NCBI GenBank assembly: GCA_963728965.1
Contig: CAVSMH010000012.1
Span: 558,001 to 622,000 of the forward strand
Length of the DNA: 64,000 bases
Reading direction: 5' to 3'
From: DASQZT01 sp963728965
Lineage (GTDB): Bacteria; Acidobacteriota; Terriglobia; Bryobacterales; Bryobacteraceae
The notes under the pieces were generated by a model. It made no database searches and was not told the DNA's origin. It saw nothing but the letters and a program-made list of their open reading frames with translations. Within the stretch, counting starts at the first letter, position 1, and each line of letters begins with the position of its first letter. Shown here piece after piece: positions 9,442 through 18,029 of the stretch. The translations under genes were made by a program, and so were the position numbers.

Positions 9442-9472
9442 AAAAAAAAGAGGGGAGCCGAAGCTCCCCTCT
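9442..9472 (-). terminator. Intrinsic terminator of the 9497-11431 gene
   Basis: A perfect 10-bp stem AGAGGGGAGC/GCTCCCCTCT with a CGAA tetraloop lies 24 bases beyond the stop codon. On the minus strand it is followed by eight T residues (the A-run at 9442-9449). A textbook rho-independent terminator. Confidence 0.85.
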
Positions 9473-9496
9473 GGTTAAGACGAAACGCTCCGGGTC

Positions 9497-11431
9497 TTAT
9501 TGCCCCAGAGCTTCGGCGGCCGGCGCTCCACTACGCGCCACGCCTCCGTTGTTGATTACCAGTGCCAGATACCCCATGGCGAGGTTGCGTGCGCCAAGAT
9601 CGCTGATGAACGCAAAGCCGTGAGCATACTGGAAGTTGCACTGGGCGATCATGTAGCCCTGGAAGCCGGCGGCCGCGCCGGACACCAGTGCGGTATAGAC
9701 TGTCCCGGTGGCGATGTTGCCGGTATTGACCTTGGGGGTCTTGCCGCTGCCATCGTACCAGTTCAGGTCGCAGGACCCGGCTTGCGCAGCCGTGCCGACC
9801 GGATCGGTCGACGTGTTCGCGATCGCAATACCCGTGTCAAATCCATTGGTATTGGTCACGAACGGGAAGAGCAGCAGAGTCTGGCAAATGTTGATCGCGA
9901 GCAGGTTCTTCGCCGTCGAGGTATCCGCAAACCGCGGAATCGGAGCCGTGCTGCTCGCCGTAGTTACGGTAGAGGTCGGGGCGAAGCTCATGTTGACCGT
10001 CCCCACGCCCGGAGGCGGAGAGTTGGTGCCGGCGCTGGCTGTGTAGCTGGTCCACACGCCGAAGTTGAAGTTCTCGGCAGCAGCCGGACTGGTGTTGATG
10101 ACTTCCCAAACCGCGGTGGCAGTGCCGTTGACAACCGGGATTTCCGCTAACGCCGTGGCGCTGCTGTTGACGCTGTTGGTGGGGTTCACGCGCGGCACAT
10201 CGCCGTTGGAATCGGGAGCGGCTTCACTGCTGACCAAAACCGCATAGGAGCTGGAGATGTTGGGATTGGTCGGAGCCACCGTGTTCGGCGACGTGGTATT
10301 GGAAGCGAGGTTGGTGATCGAAACGAACAGGCGGACACCCGCCGGCACGTTGTTGAACACCGCCTTCAGGCGTGTGCCGAAATCAGCCAGACCGGGGTAA
10401 CTGGTCCCGAAGCTGATGTTGCCGATAGTCGTGGAGGTGGTTGCGCCGGTGAACACAAAGCCGGATTCGGAGTTGTAGATCGTTCCAGGGACGTTCTGGT
10501 TGATCGTGCCGGTACCCGTCTGGCCGTTGTAGTTCGCGGTCGGAGCCACGCGAGTCTTGAACGAGGTGCCGAAGTTTTCGGTGAACTGCAATGTCGCTAC
10601 AGCGCCGGTGGTGGTGGTGTTGCACTGGTTGAAGCTCGTGCCGCTGCTCGAAAGGTTGCCGCTGTTATTGGCATTGCGAACGGTGGTGGTCAGGCCGGAC
10701 TGGATGAAGCCAGCCACGACAACCGGATTGTTGATGGGCAGAGAGGTGTTGCCGCTGATCGAGATCGACCCCTGCAACGGAGCGGTGCCCGCCAGACCGC
10801 CGCCACCCAGGCCAGAGATGTTGGCGCGGATGTTGGTGATCCGGAAGATGCGCGTCGTGCCGGACGAAACCGGAGCCAGGATGGGGATGCCATTGAAGGT
10901 GACCTGGTTACCGCTGACCGAACCGAAGTACAGGTTGGCGGGCGCGGTCAGAGAAGAGGACGAACTGCTCGGAATCGGCGTTCCGTCCGTTGAGAGCTGA
11001 GCGTACTGAACGCAGCCGCCCGGACCCGCACCTTGCGTAAAGAGGCAGGCATTCTGCGCCGCATCCGGCCCGTAGCCCGGAACGGGGGCGGGAAGACCGG
11101 AACCCGGCTCGTCAACCATCAACAGGGCTTCGGACACGCTGCCAGTGGATTGAATGATCCGGCTGGTAACGTTCGTCGCAAGACTCACGGTAATGTTAGC
11201 CGTGGGAATCGCGGTGCCCGCGGTCAGCGACTGGCCACCGGTGCACGTGATCACGATGTCACCGATGAGATCGGTAATGCCTTCCGCGCGCAACTGCGGA
11301 GGTACCGCGACAGTTGCCGTGCAAGTCAGCGGGCCGTTACCAGTGCCGGGGCCTGCGGACTGCGCACTGGCTAACCCTACGAAGAGAGTCAGCACAGCCA
11401 GCGCAGTAATCCATCTGCGAAAATCTACCAT
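9497..11431 (-). CDS. Secreted protein of unknown function, Ser/Thr/Asn-rich
   Basis: 644 residues with a clear signal peptide (MVDFRRWITALAVLTLFVGL, cleavage near ASAQ-SA). The ATG at 11431 is preceded by AAGGAGAAGGAA, a strong ribosome binding site, so the upstream in-frame Met at 11482 is rejected. The mature protein is low in charge and rich in Thr, Asn, Gly and Ser, with beta-strand-like repeats. The last ~130 residues (FPFVTNTNGFDTGIAIANTS onwards, with a Cys pair SCDLNWY and AQCNFQYAHGFAFISDLG) look like a separate conserved domain. I do not recognise a named family. It has its own leader and terminator, so it is probably a single-gene transcript. Confidence 0.8.
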   Translation of the reverse strand: MVDFRRWITALAVLTLFVGLASAQSAGPGTGNGPLTCTATVAVPPQLRAEGITDLIGDIVITCTGGQSLTAGTAIPTANITVSLATNVTSRIIQSTGSVSEALLMVDEPGSGLPAPVPGYGPDAAQNACLFTQGAGPGGCVQYAQLSTDGTPIPSSSSSSLTAPANLYFGSVSGNQVTFNGIPILAPVSSGTTRIFRITNIRANISGLGGGGLAGTAPLQGSISISGNTSLPINNPVVVAGFIQSGLTTTVRNANNSGNLSSSGTSFNQCNTTTTGAVATLQFTENFGTSFKTRVAPTANYNGQTGTGTINQNVPGTIYNSESGFVFTGATTSTTIGNISFGTSYPGLADFGTRLKAVFNNVPAGVRLFVSITNLASNTTSPNTVAPTNPNISSSYAVLVSSEAAPDSNGDVPRVNPTNSVNSSATALAEIPVVNGTATAVWEVINTSPAAAENFNFGVWTSYTASAGTNSPPPGVGTVNMSFAPTSTVTTASSTAPIPRFADTSTAKNLLAINICQTLLLFPFVTNTNGFDTGIAIANTSTDPVGTAAQAGSCDLNWYDGSGKTPKVNTGNIATGTVYTALVSGAAAGFQGYMIAQCNFQYAHGFAFISDLGARNLAMGYLALVINNGGVARSGAPAAEALGQ

Positions 11432-11509
11432 TTCCTTCTCCTTGTAAATTGCAATATTGAATCGGTCGAAGTTCTCTTCCAACCTGAGCCTCTAAGTCAA
11501 CCCAAAAAA

Positions 11510-11592
11510 CCGTTCAGCCACCTAGGGAACTTCTCCGTGTCGGGCGGAGAGCTACATCTCCGATAACCGCCAAGCCGGTTACCGGGCCTTAC
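11510..11592 (-). promoter_or_regulatory. Structured 5' leader of the secreted-protein gene, class unknown
   Basis: About 80-160 bases upstream of the 11431 start the minus strand can fold into mutually exclusive hairpins. The central TCTCCG (11545-11550 on the minus strand) can pair with an upstream CGGAGA (11557-11562) or with a downstream CGGAGA (11532-11537). A GGCGG/CCGCC pair (11543-11547 with 11567-11571) and an AAGCCGG/CCGGGCCTT near-palindrome (11572-11590) flank it, and a T6 run follows at 11509-11504. The arrangement suggests a regulatory leader, but it matches no riboswitch consensus I could recall. Confidence 0.35.
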
Positions 11593-11599
11593 TGAAGAT

Positions 11600-12418
11600 T
11601 CGTCCTGCGCTACATGGTGTCATTTTTATGTTCTTCTGTACACGCAGGGCGCAAACAGAAAATTGCACACTGAACCGGACGCGGTAAAGATATTCATAAC
11701 CGATTGTGCTCGAAGTGTCAAGAGAAATTCTTTCCCTTCAACGCAAAACGACGCCTTCGACCACATGGTCCGGTACATCATCAAAGATGCCCGATTTAAC
11801 CATGTTCACGACCTCGGCGTCAACAGTTTCACACCGAATAGTCTCATTTTTCTGCCAGCGAAGCACGACCGAGATTGTGTTACTCGATCGCCCCCCCTGT
11901 TTGCGGGTATCGAAATACCCCATCCGGGTGGAAATGCATGCGGGGATTACCAGATTCACCCGATATTCGCCGGTATTTCCCGTTCCGAAACTGACATAAG
12001 TAGCGGTAGACGGCAATCATCCAGAAGTCGTCCGCTGAGGGTGAGTGGGCCGCCTCCGGAGACGGTCTGCACGGAGCTAAATCCGTGCCGAACGGATGGG
12101 CGCTTCCGCACAGCGGAGTCATTCGCGGGGATTCCGGGAGTGGTATCGTTTCGGACCTGGTCCGGCATGGCCTGCACAGTTCTTAGATCGGGACTTTGCG
12201 GCGCGGCCGATAGGGTACGGGCAAATAAAGTAGGAGCGCGGAAACAATTCGAGGCGGCGAGTTGGGAGCGCGCGGGCGGGAAGCGAGTGACTTACGCGAG
12301 TAACTCTATTAATAGGAAGCCAGGCCGCAGGCGGGGCGTACCGGTCGCTTCGCCCTGGATGCGGTTGCGGCGCCAAAGCCGGCGCGGCAGTTTATGCGTA
12401 TCCGTCGAGACAAATCCG
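11600..12418. other. Gene-poor region
   Basis: Roughly 820 bases with no gene I can support. The GC content is lower than in the surroundings at 11600-11960. A 92-codon minus-strand frame at 11738-12016 has a passage (SVVLRWQKNETIRCETVDAE) vaguely like a PilZ-type barrel, but no convincing start, ribosome site or full domain. The 264-codon plus-strand frame at 11663-12457 has Arg/Ser-rich shadow-like composition. Confidence 0.5.
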
Positions 12419-12976
12419 TCAGGCGTGGAGGACGTCGCGCTGGTTGTTGATAACTAATAGCATGCAGCCTTGGGCTGTGGTGGCGGAGGAATGACGGGTG
12501 GCGGGGCCGCGTACTTCGTAATCGCCAGGGTGGAGGGTGTGGTCGGCGAATACTACGTCGCCTTCGAGGACGTAGAGGTGCTCGAGGCCGGCGTGGCGGT
12601 GGGAAGGATAAACTCCCCCCGGAGCCATCCGGACCAGCCAAGTCGTGTTCAGCGAGTTCGGGTCAAAGAAGAGCTTCTTGACCTGAATCCCCGGGAACGG
12701 CGACTGCCATGCGCCATCGCCAGCCCTCACCACTACCGCGGGGGCGCCGGCGAGACGCAGGACCTCGTCCCGCAGACCGGGAGGAGGGGCGGCATCGGGA
12801 CTGGCCAAGGCGACGTCCACCACAAGCTCGTGGCAGGCCCGCAACTCGGCTGCGCAGACGGCGCAGTCGCGCGCGTGCGATTCGAAGCGGCCCGCATCCT
12901 CCGGATCGAGGAGCCCCAGGCTGAAGAGCGCGGCCTGCTCCTGGATCTCCTCGGTCACCGTTTCATGGTGCGTCAT
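12419..12976 (-). CDS. ChrR-like zinc anti-sigma/cupin protein
   Basis: 185 residues in two parts. The N-terminal ~75 residues contain HARDCAVCAAEL, the HxxxCxxC zinc motif of ZAS anti-sigma factors. The C-terminal half is a cupin barrel with HRHAGLEHLYVLEGDV and PATRHSS as likely metal-binding segments. The same two-domain order occurs in ChrR, which holds an ECF sigma factor until singlet oxygen or another stress releases it. No ECF sigma gene is adjacent; the nearest is at 16532 in the opposite direction. The ATG at 12976 is preferred to the upstream in-frame Met at 13009, which would overlap the previous gene. It could instead be a cupin sensor without a sigma partner. Confidence 0.75.
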   Translation of the reverse strand: MTHHETVTEEIQEQAALFSLGLLDPEDAGRFESHARDCAVCAAELRACHELVVDVALASPDAAPPPGLRDEVLRLAGAPAVVVRAGDGAWQSPFPGIQVKKLFFDPNSLNTTWLVRMAPGGVYPSHRHAGLEHLYVLEGDVVFADHTLHPGDYEVRGPATRHSSATTAQGCMLLVINNQRDVLHA

Positions 12977-12995
12977 GGAGCCATCTCTCCAGGCT

Positions 12996-13505
12996 CTAGG
13001 CGAATTCAATCCGCGCGATCACCATCTGGGGCATGGCCTGGTTCCAGCTTTCGGGGACGTTGTCGAAGGCCAGGCGGAAAGCCTTGACCTCGCCCGGGGC
13101 GAGTTTCCCCATCCGCTTACTGACGATGGGGACGCGCTCGCGCAGGATTACCTGACCGTAGGGATCCTGGAAGATACAGTTGATCTCGACCACTTCGAGG
13201 ACGCGGTCGCCCGTGTTCTTGAGATTACCGGTGATCTCGACCACCGATTGTTTGAGGTAGCTTTCGTGGGCCACCATGGCGGGCGATTCGGGAGTGGAGC
13301 CGTCGGCGGAGACGAACTTGAGGTTCCGGACGTATTCCTTCGCCGGACCGGTGAGGGGCGGCGGCGGAGGCACCGGTTTGCGGGCGGCCTGCTCCAGGTA
13401 GAAGAACGCGCCGACGCCGAGCGCCAGAACTGCGCCGATCACCACCACGGCGGGCGGGATGGAAGCCTGCTTCGGATTCGAGGTTGCCACCTTGTTATTT
13501 GCCAC
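12996..13505 (-). CDS. Membrane-anchored FxLYD/DUF2393-like protein
   Basis: 169 residues: a short N-terminal tail, one membrane helix (about 17-37, PPAVVVIGAVLALGVGAFFY), a proline linker, then an extracytoplasmic beta-rich domain. The passage VVEITGNLKNTGDRVLEVVE followed by a predicted strand resembles the FxLYD fold that is frequent in acidobacterial one-helix proteins. Function unknown. It begins 11 bases inside the end of pmbA, so it is cotranscribed with tldD-pmbA, and the anti-sigma/cupin gene follows after 19 bases. Confidence 0.7.
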   Translation of the reverse strand: MANNKVATSNPKQASIPPAVVVIGAVLALGVGAFFYLEQAARKPVPPPPPLTGPAKEYVRNLKFVSADGSTPESPAMVAHESYLKQSVVEITGNLKNTGDRVLEVVEINCIFQDPYGQVILRERVPIVSKRMGKLAPGEVKAFRLAFDNVPESWNQAMPQMVIARIEFA

Positions 13506-14847
13506 CGACCGTCATTTCTCCGATCTTCAGGGTGGGAGCCGCCATGGAGCCGCGGAAGTCCAAGTCCGAGCCGATCGCCTCGATGCCCGGCAGGATCTCC
13601 TTCAGATTACCGGCAATGGTGACTTCGGAAACGGCGAAGGCCAGTTCGCCGTTGCGAATCCAGAGCCCGGCGGCCCCGCGCGAATAGTCCCCGGTGACGA
13701 TGTTCACTCCGAACCCCATGAGTTCCGTCACATAGAACCCGTCGGGGATGGATGCAATCAACTGCTCGGGCGTTTGGACGCCCTTTTCGATGAAAAAGTT
13801 CCCGTGCCCGATGCCGGCATTGCCGGTCAAACCGCGGGAGGCATTGCCGGTGGTTTTCATGCCCAGCTTACGGGCGGCGTAGGTGTTCAGGAGATAGTTC
13901 TTGAGGACGCCGCGTTCGATGACCACGGTGCGGCGCGAGGGCACGCCCTCGTCATCGAACGGGGAGGTGCCGAAGAGGCCGGGAAGGGTGCCGTCGTCCA
14001 CTACGGTGAGCAACTCGCTGGCTACTTTTTCCCCCAGTTTGCCGGCCAGAAAGGACTCGTGCCGGTACACGGACATGCCGTGGACCGCTTCGAAAATGCT
14101 TTCGAGGAGGGTGCGGGCGGTGCGGGGTTCGAAGACGACGGGCACCTTGCGGGTTTCCACCTTGACGGGGTTGAGGCGCCGCAACGCGCGGAGGGCGGCG
14201 GTACGGCCCACCTGCTCGGCGGGCTCGAGGCCGGCAGAGCCGCGGGCCATGGTGTACCAGTAGTCGCGTTCCATGGACTCGCCGTCGCGGGCCACGGGGA
14301 CGGCGGTGAGGGAGCAGTAACTGGTGCGGTAATCGCCCGCAAAGCCGCGGGAATTGGCAAAGACGTGGCGTCCCACGTGGTTATCGAAGGAGGCGCCTTC
14401 GGAGTTGGAGATGCGGGGATCGGCGGAGAGCGCGGCCTCCTCGGCGCGGCGGGCGGTGTCGATCTTCCACTCGGTGGCGAGGGTTTCCACGTCGGGCGAA
14501 TAGAGGCCGAGGTCGCCGGGGAGGCTGCCGAACTCGTCCGGCTCGGGCAGGCCGGCGTGGGGGTCCTCGCTGGTGATGTCGGCGAGTTCGATGGCCGAAC
14601 GGACGAGGTGGGCGATTCCCTCCGGGGAGAGATCGGAAGTATAGGAGGACCCGGTCCGTTTCCCGATGAGGATGCGCAGACCGGCGCCGCGCGAGCCGGC
14701 CTCTTTCAGGCTCTCGACCTGGCGCAGACGGATGCTGGCGGAGAACTCGTCCCCTTCGGCGACGGTGCACTCGGCGTCGGTGGCACCGGCCTCGAGGGCG
14801 CGCGCGGTGACGTCGCGGGCGAGTTCGAGCAGTCCGTCCTGGCTCAA
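13495..14847 (-). CDS. pmbA: TldE/PmbA subunit of the TldD-TldE metalloprotease
   Basis: 450 residues of the PmbA/TldE family. In the known complex TldE pairs with TldD to form a protease that degrades unfolded peptides and matures microcin B17 and some RiPPs. TldE lacks the metal-binding HExxxH of TldD, and none is seen here. The typical internal segments GNASRGLTGNAGIGHGNFFI and GIWIRNGEL-like (AGLWIRNGEL) are present, and the C-terminus EIMTVGG-like (GEMTVGGK) is conserved. Its start overlaps the tldD stop by four bases, so the two subunits are translated together. Confidence 0.9.
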   Translation of the reverse strand: MSQDGLLELARDVTARALEAGATDAECTVAEGDEFSASIRLRQVESLKEAGSRGAGLRILIGKRTGSSYTSDLSPEGIAHLVRSAIELADITSEDPHAGLPEPDEFGSLPGDLGLYSPDVETLATEWKIDTARRAEEAALSADPRISNSEGASFDNHVGRHVFANSRGFAGDYRTSYCSLTAVPVARDGESMERDYWYTMARGSAGLEPAEQVGRTAALRALRRLNPVKVETRKVPVVFEPRTARTLLESIFEAVHGMSVYRHESFLAGKLGEKVASELLTVVDDGTLPGLFGTSPFDDEGVPSRRTVVIERGVLKNYLLNTYAARKLGMKTTGNASRGLTGNAGIGHGNFFIEKGVQTPEQLIASIPDGFYVTELMGFGVNIVTGDYSRGAAGLWIRNGELAFAVSEVTIAGNLKEILPGIEAIGSDLDFRGSMAAPTLKIGEMTVGGK

Positions 14848-16274
14848 GCGGTGCCTCCCACGGTCATGCGGTCGATTTTGATGGTGGGAATCCCTACGCC
14901 CACGGGGACGCTTTGACCTTCTTTGCCGCAGACGCCGATGCCTTCATCGAGCCGCAGGTCGTGGCCGACCATGCTGACGTACTTCAGAGCCTCGGGGCCG
15001 TTGCCGATCAGGGTGGCGTTGCGCACCGGACGGGTGAGTCGGCCGTTCTCGATGAGGTAGCTCTCCGAGGCCGAGAATACGAAATTGCCGCTGGTGATGT
15101 CCACCTGTCCGCCGCCGAAATTAACACAATAGAGCCCTTTGGGGACGGAGCGGATGATGTCTTCGGGGGCGCTTTCGCCGGCCAGCATGAAGGTGTTGGT
15201 CATGCGCGGCATGGGGATATGGGAGTAGCTCTCGCGGCGGCCGCTGCCGGTGGATGGGGAGCGGAGGAGCTTGCTGGAGAGCTTGTCCTGGAGGTAGCCC
15301 TTCAGCACGCCGTTTTCGATGAGCACATTGCGCTGGGTGGGATGGCCTTCGTCGTCCACGTTGAGGGAGCCGCGGCGGCTGCCAATGGTGCCGTCATCGA
15401 TGACGGTGCAGAGCTCGCTGGCGACTTTCTGGCCGATGCGGCCGCTGAAGGCGGAGACGCCCTTACGGTTGAAGTCGGCCTCGAGACCGTGACCAACGGC
15501 CTCGTGCAGCAGGATGCCGGGCCAGCCGGGGCCGAGCACGACGGTCATTTCGCCGGCCGGGGCATCCACCGCATCGAGCATGGTGAGGGCCTCGCGGGCG
15601 GCTTCGCCGGCGAAGTGCTCGGGCGTTTTTTCATGGAGGAAGAAGTCCAGTTCGACGCGACCGCCGCCGCCCGCGTGTCCGCGTTGGGGAGGGCCGCCGT
15701 TCTGGCGGGCCAGGGCATAGACGCTGAGGCGGGCGAGGGGCTGGCGGTCGAGTGTGAGGACGCCGTCGCTGGTGGCGACCATCACCTGGCGAAGATTGTC
15801 GGCATAGACGACCTGCACCTGGAACACGCGCGAATCGTAGGCGCGGGCCGCGCGGTCGGCGCGTTTGACGAGTTCGACGCGTTGGGAGAAGGCGGTTTCG
15901 GTGGGGGCGGTGAGTACCGGATAGAGGTTATGCCGCGCTCCTTCGCTGAGATCGACTTTTTCGACCTTGGCGGGGGCAGCGGCGATGTGGGCGGCGACGC
16001 GGGCCGCTTTGCGTACCTTTTCGGGGGCAAGGTCGTCGCTATAGGCATAGCCGGTGCGTTCGCCGGAGATGACGCGCACGCCGACTCCCATGGAAACACC
16101 CTGGGCAGCGCTTTTCACCATGGATTCGTCGATACTGATGGAACTGGTGCGGAGGTATTCGAAGTAGAGATCGGCGTAATCTCCGCCCTGGGAGAGGGCT
16201 TCGGCCAGGTAAAGTTCGAGGTCCCGCCGAGCGATCTGAAACCGTGTTGCAAAAACCGACTCCGAGAACTGCAT
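14844..16274 (-). CDS. tldD: TldD metalloprotease catalytic subunit
   Basis: 476 residues. The zinc-binding motif HEAVGHGLEADF near residue 255 is the HExxxH of TldD, and SLNVDDEGHPTQRNVLIENG and the C-terminal KIDRMTVGG are family landmarks. TldD works with the product of the downstream pmbA, overlapped by four bases. No RiPP precursor or microcin gene is visible beside it, so a general peptide-turnover role is the simplest reading. A 257-base gap to the divergent sigma factor gene should contain both promoters. Confidence 0.93.
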   Translation of the reverse strand: MQFSESVFATRFQIARRDLELYLAEALSQGGDYADLYFEYLRTSSISIDESMVKSAAQGVSMGVGVRVISGERTGYAYSDDLAPEKVRKAARVAAHIAAAPAKVEKVDLSEGARHNLYPVLTAPTETAFSQRVELVKRADRAARAYDSRVFQVQVVYADNLRQVMVATSDGVLTLDRQPLARLSVYALARQNGGPPQRGHAGGGGRVELDFFLHEKTPEHFAGEAAREALTMLDAVDAPAGEMTVVLGPGWPGILLHEAVGHGLEADFNRKGVSAFSGRIGQKVASELCTVIDDGTIGSRRGSLNVDDEGHPTQRNVLIENGVLKGYLQDKLSSKLLRSPSTGSGRRESYSHIPMPRMTNTFMLAGESAPEDIIRSVPKGLYCVNFGGGQVDITSGNFVFSASESYLIENGRLTRPVRNATLIGNGPEALKYVSMVGHDLRLDEGIGVCGKEGQSVPVGVGIPTIKIDRMTVGGTA

Positions 16275-16531
16275 ACCCCCATGGTACCCCGGGCGCGGCG
16301 CCGGTCCCTTTTGTCACCAGCGGGGAGGGGTAGATGGCAGACGTGTTAACCTATGTATGTTCCCGTACGATACGGCTCGGGTCGAGCCGCTGACGGATTG
16401 CAGTCCTCCATCATGGCTTCCCCAACCTTTGCCTGGTTTTGCGTTTACCCCCAAAGCTTTGTAACCTGTCTACTTGCCGGTACGCCTTTTGAGACGAACC
16501 AACTTTCGGGTGCCGGCCTTTACGGTGCGGC

Positions 16532-17119
16532 ATGCTGGTTGATTTTTCGTTGATCGAGCGGGCGCAGCAGGGTGATAGCTCCGCATTCAACGAGATTGTC
16601 ACGGCTTACCGTAGGCGGATCATGGGGACGATTACGCGGTTGATCGCCCGGCCGGAAGACGTCGAGGACGTCGCACAGGAAGTGTTTGTGCGGCTGTATT
16701 TTTCGCTCGACCAGCTTCGCACGGCGCAGGTCTTTGAACCTTGGCTGCATCGGCTTACCGTCAACGCGGCTTTCGATTATTTGCGAAAGCAACGAAGGCG
16801 TCAGGAGTTCCGCATGTCGGATCTGTCCGAACAACAGGTGGTGATGGCGGATGCCCTGGCGGGGGGTAGGGCGGAGCAGGATGAGCAGCATAGCAAGAAG
16901 ATCCGGGAGTCGGTGGATTCCCTGCTCGGGGCGGTTTCCGAGGCGGATCGGATTCTGCTGCTTCAGAAAGAAGTTGAAGGACTATCGCTGAAGGAGCTTG
17001 AAAAGATCTACAGGGTCAACGAGAATGCACTTAAGGTCCGGCTGTTTCGAGCCCGGCAAAGAGTGCTGAAGGCATTTGGAGCGGCAGAGAAAGAGAGAAA
17101 TCCGGGGAAAGCCGGATAG
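16532..17119 (+). CDS. ECF-type RNA polymerase sigma factor
   Basis: 195 residues with region 2 (FNEIVTAYRRRIMGTITRLI then DVEDVAQEVFVRLY) and region 4 (LLLQKEVEGLSLKELEKIY and the recognition helix ENALKVRLFRARQRVLKAF). This is the layout of extracytoplasmic-function sigma factors. Two small genes follow in the same direction, a one-helix protein and a CpxP-like exported protein, which suggests an envelope-stress operon. The specific ECF group cannot be assigned by eye. Confidence 0.88.
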   Translation: MLVDFSLIERAQQGDSSAFNEIVTAYRRRIMGTITRLIARPEDVEDVAQEVFVRLYFSLDQLRTAQVFEPWLHRLTVNAAFDYLRKQRRRQEFRMSDLSEQQVVMADALAGGRAEQDEQHSKKIRESVDSLLGAVSEADRILLLQKEVEGLSLKELEKIYRVNENALKVRLFRARQRVLKAFGAAEKERNPGKAG

Positions 17120-17139
17120 CAAGAGGTATTAGAGGTATT

Positions 17140-17478
17140 ATGAGTTCGATGCGCGGCAACGATGAGCAAACACTGGATGCCCTGTTCCGGGCATACCGGG
17201 ACGCCTGCCCGACTCCGGAGGCCAGCGCAAATTTCATGCCGAACCTGTGGGCGAAAATCGAATCGCGCCAGCGGTTCACTTTCTCCTTCCGGCGAATGGC
17301 GAATGCGTTGGCGACCGCGGCGGTGGCGCTTTCGATCGCGTTGACGGTCTATATGGCGTTCCCTTCGAGCCCGAGCTATCCGCAGAGCTACCTCGAGGCT
17401 TTGGCGGAGGCTAACTCCCTGGATACGCCCGAGATTGTCGGCACGGTCCATTTGGACCTGTCCAACCCGGGGCGTTGA
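17140..17478 (+). CDS. Small membrane protein, probable partner of the ECF sigma factor
   Basis: 112 residues: a cytoplasmic part of about 50 residues, one membrane helix (about 50-72, MANALATAAVALSIALTVYM) and a short outer tail. GAGG lies six bases upstream of the ATG. Its position 20 bases after an ECF sigma gene and its topology fit an anti-sigma factor, but no zinc motif or other recognisable anti-sigma signature is present, so this is inference. Confidence 0.6.
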   Translation: MSSMRGNDEQTLDALFRAYRDACPTPEASANFMPNLWAKIESRQRFTFSFRRMANALATAAVALSIALTVYMAFPSSPSYPQSYLEALAEANSLDTPEIVGTVHLDLSNPGR

Positions 17479-17490
17479 GCGCGCACACCG

Positions 17491-17943
17491 ATGCCTAAGT
17501 CTAAACTGTCTGCCTTCATTTCAGTGCTGCTTGTGTTCCTCAGCGGAGTGCTGGTGGGAGGCGTGGCCTACCGCCTGTACATGGTGAACACGGTGATGAC
17601 CACCTCGCGTGTGGCCAATCCGCCGGGGCCTCCGGGCCGGCGGCCGAATCCGGAGGAAGTCCGGAAACGGCTGGTATCGGAGACCCGCGATTGGTGCAAT
17701 CTGGATGCAGGGCAGGTCCAAGAGCTGGAAGCGCTCTACGATGCGGAGCGCGGGGAGTTCGACAAGCTGCGCCGGAAATGGAATGAGGAAGGCCGCAACC
17801 TGCGCGCCGCCCACACGCAGCGCATCAAGCAGATTCTGCGTCCGGACCAGGTTCCGGCATTCGAGAAACTGCAAGCGGAACGGGAAGAGCGGGAGCGGCG
17901 GCGACGGTCGCAGGAACAACAGGACCACAAAGACCACAAGTGA
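17491..17943 (+). CDS. CpxP/Spy-like exported or membrane-anchored protein
   Basis: 150 residues with an N-terminal hydrophobic segment (about 7-30) that is either a signal or an anchor. The rest is a highly charged helical domain containing LDAGQVQELEALYDAERGEF and QRIKQILRPDQVPAFEKL. The last stretch, with its LRPDQ repeat-like pattern, is typical of CpxP/Spy/heavy-metal-resistance proteins, which act as periplasmic chaperones or sensors. The tail is Arg/Glu and then His/Lys rich (DHKDHK). Third gene of the sigma operon. Confidence 0.65.
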   Translation: MPKSKLSAFISVLLVFLSGVLVGGVAYRLYMVNTVMTTSRVANPPGPPGRRPNPEEVRKRLVSETRDWCNLDAGQVQELEALYDAERGEFDKLRRKWNEEGRNLRAAHTQRIKQILRPDQVPAFEKLQAEREERERRRRSQEQQDHKDHK

Positions 17944-18006
17944 CGCGGCCGCGCGGCGGGCTTGTTCTGTAAACTAAACAAATCAAAAGAAAAGCGTTCA
18001 CCGGAT

Positions 18007-18028
18007 GGCCGACTGGTCGTGGTCGGCC
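18007..18028 (-). terminator. Candidate rpmE terminator
   Basis: A perfect 7-bp stem GGCCGAC/GTCGGCC with an 8-base loop starts one base after the rpmE stop. On the minus strand a pyrimidine-rich CTTTTCTTTTG follows some ten bases later. It may also end the plus-strand sigma operon. Moderate confidence because the U-tract is displaced. Confidence 0.45.
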
Positions 18029-18029
18029 G

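Noticed and set aside
11640..11690. Possible GEMM (c-di-GMP) riboswitch core, suggested by GCAGGGCGCAAAC on the plus strand
   Set aside because: The order of the conserved segments does not fit the consensus and no plus-strand gene follows.
11738..12016. Minus-strand frame with a PilZ-like passage
   Set aside because: The likeness is limited to about 30 residues, the RxxxR motif is not clear and the frame lacks a start with a ribosome site.
11663..12457. Plus-strand frame of 264 codons in the gene-poor region
   Set aside because: No recognisable domain, biased composition and no ribosome site; not supported as a gene.
14913..16349. Plus-strand frame of 478 codons
   Set aside because: Exact antisense of tldD, which has the HEAVGH motif; typical high-GC shadow.
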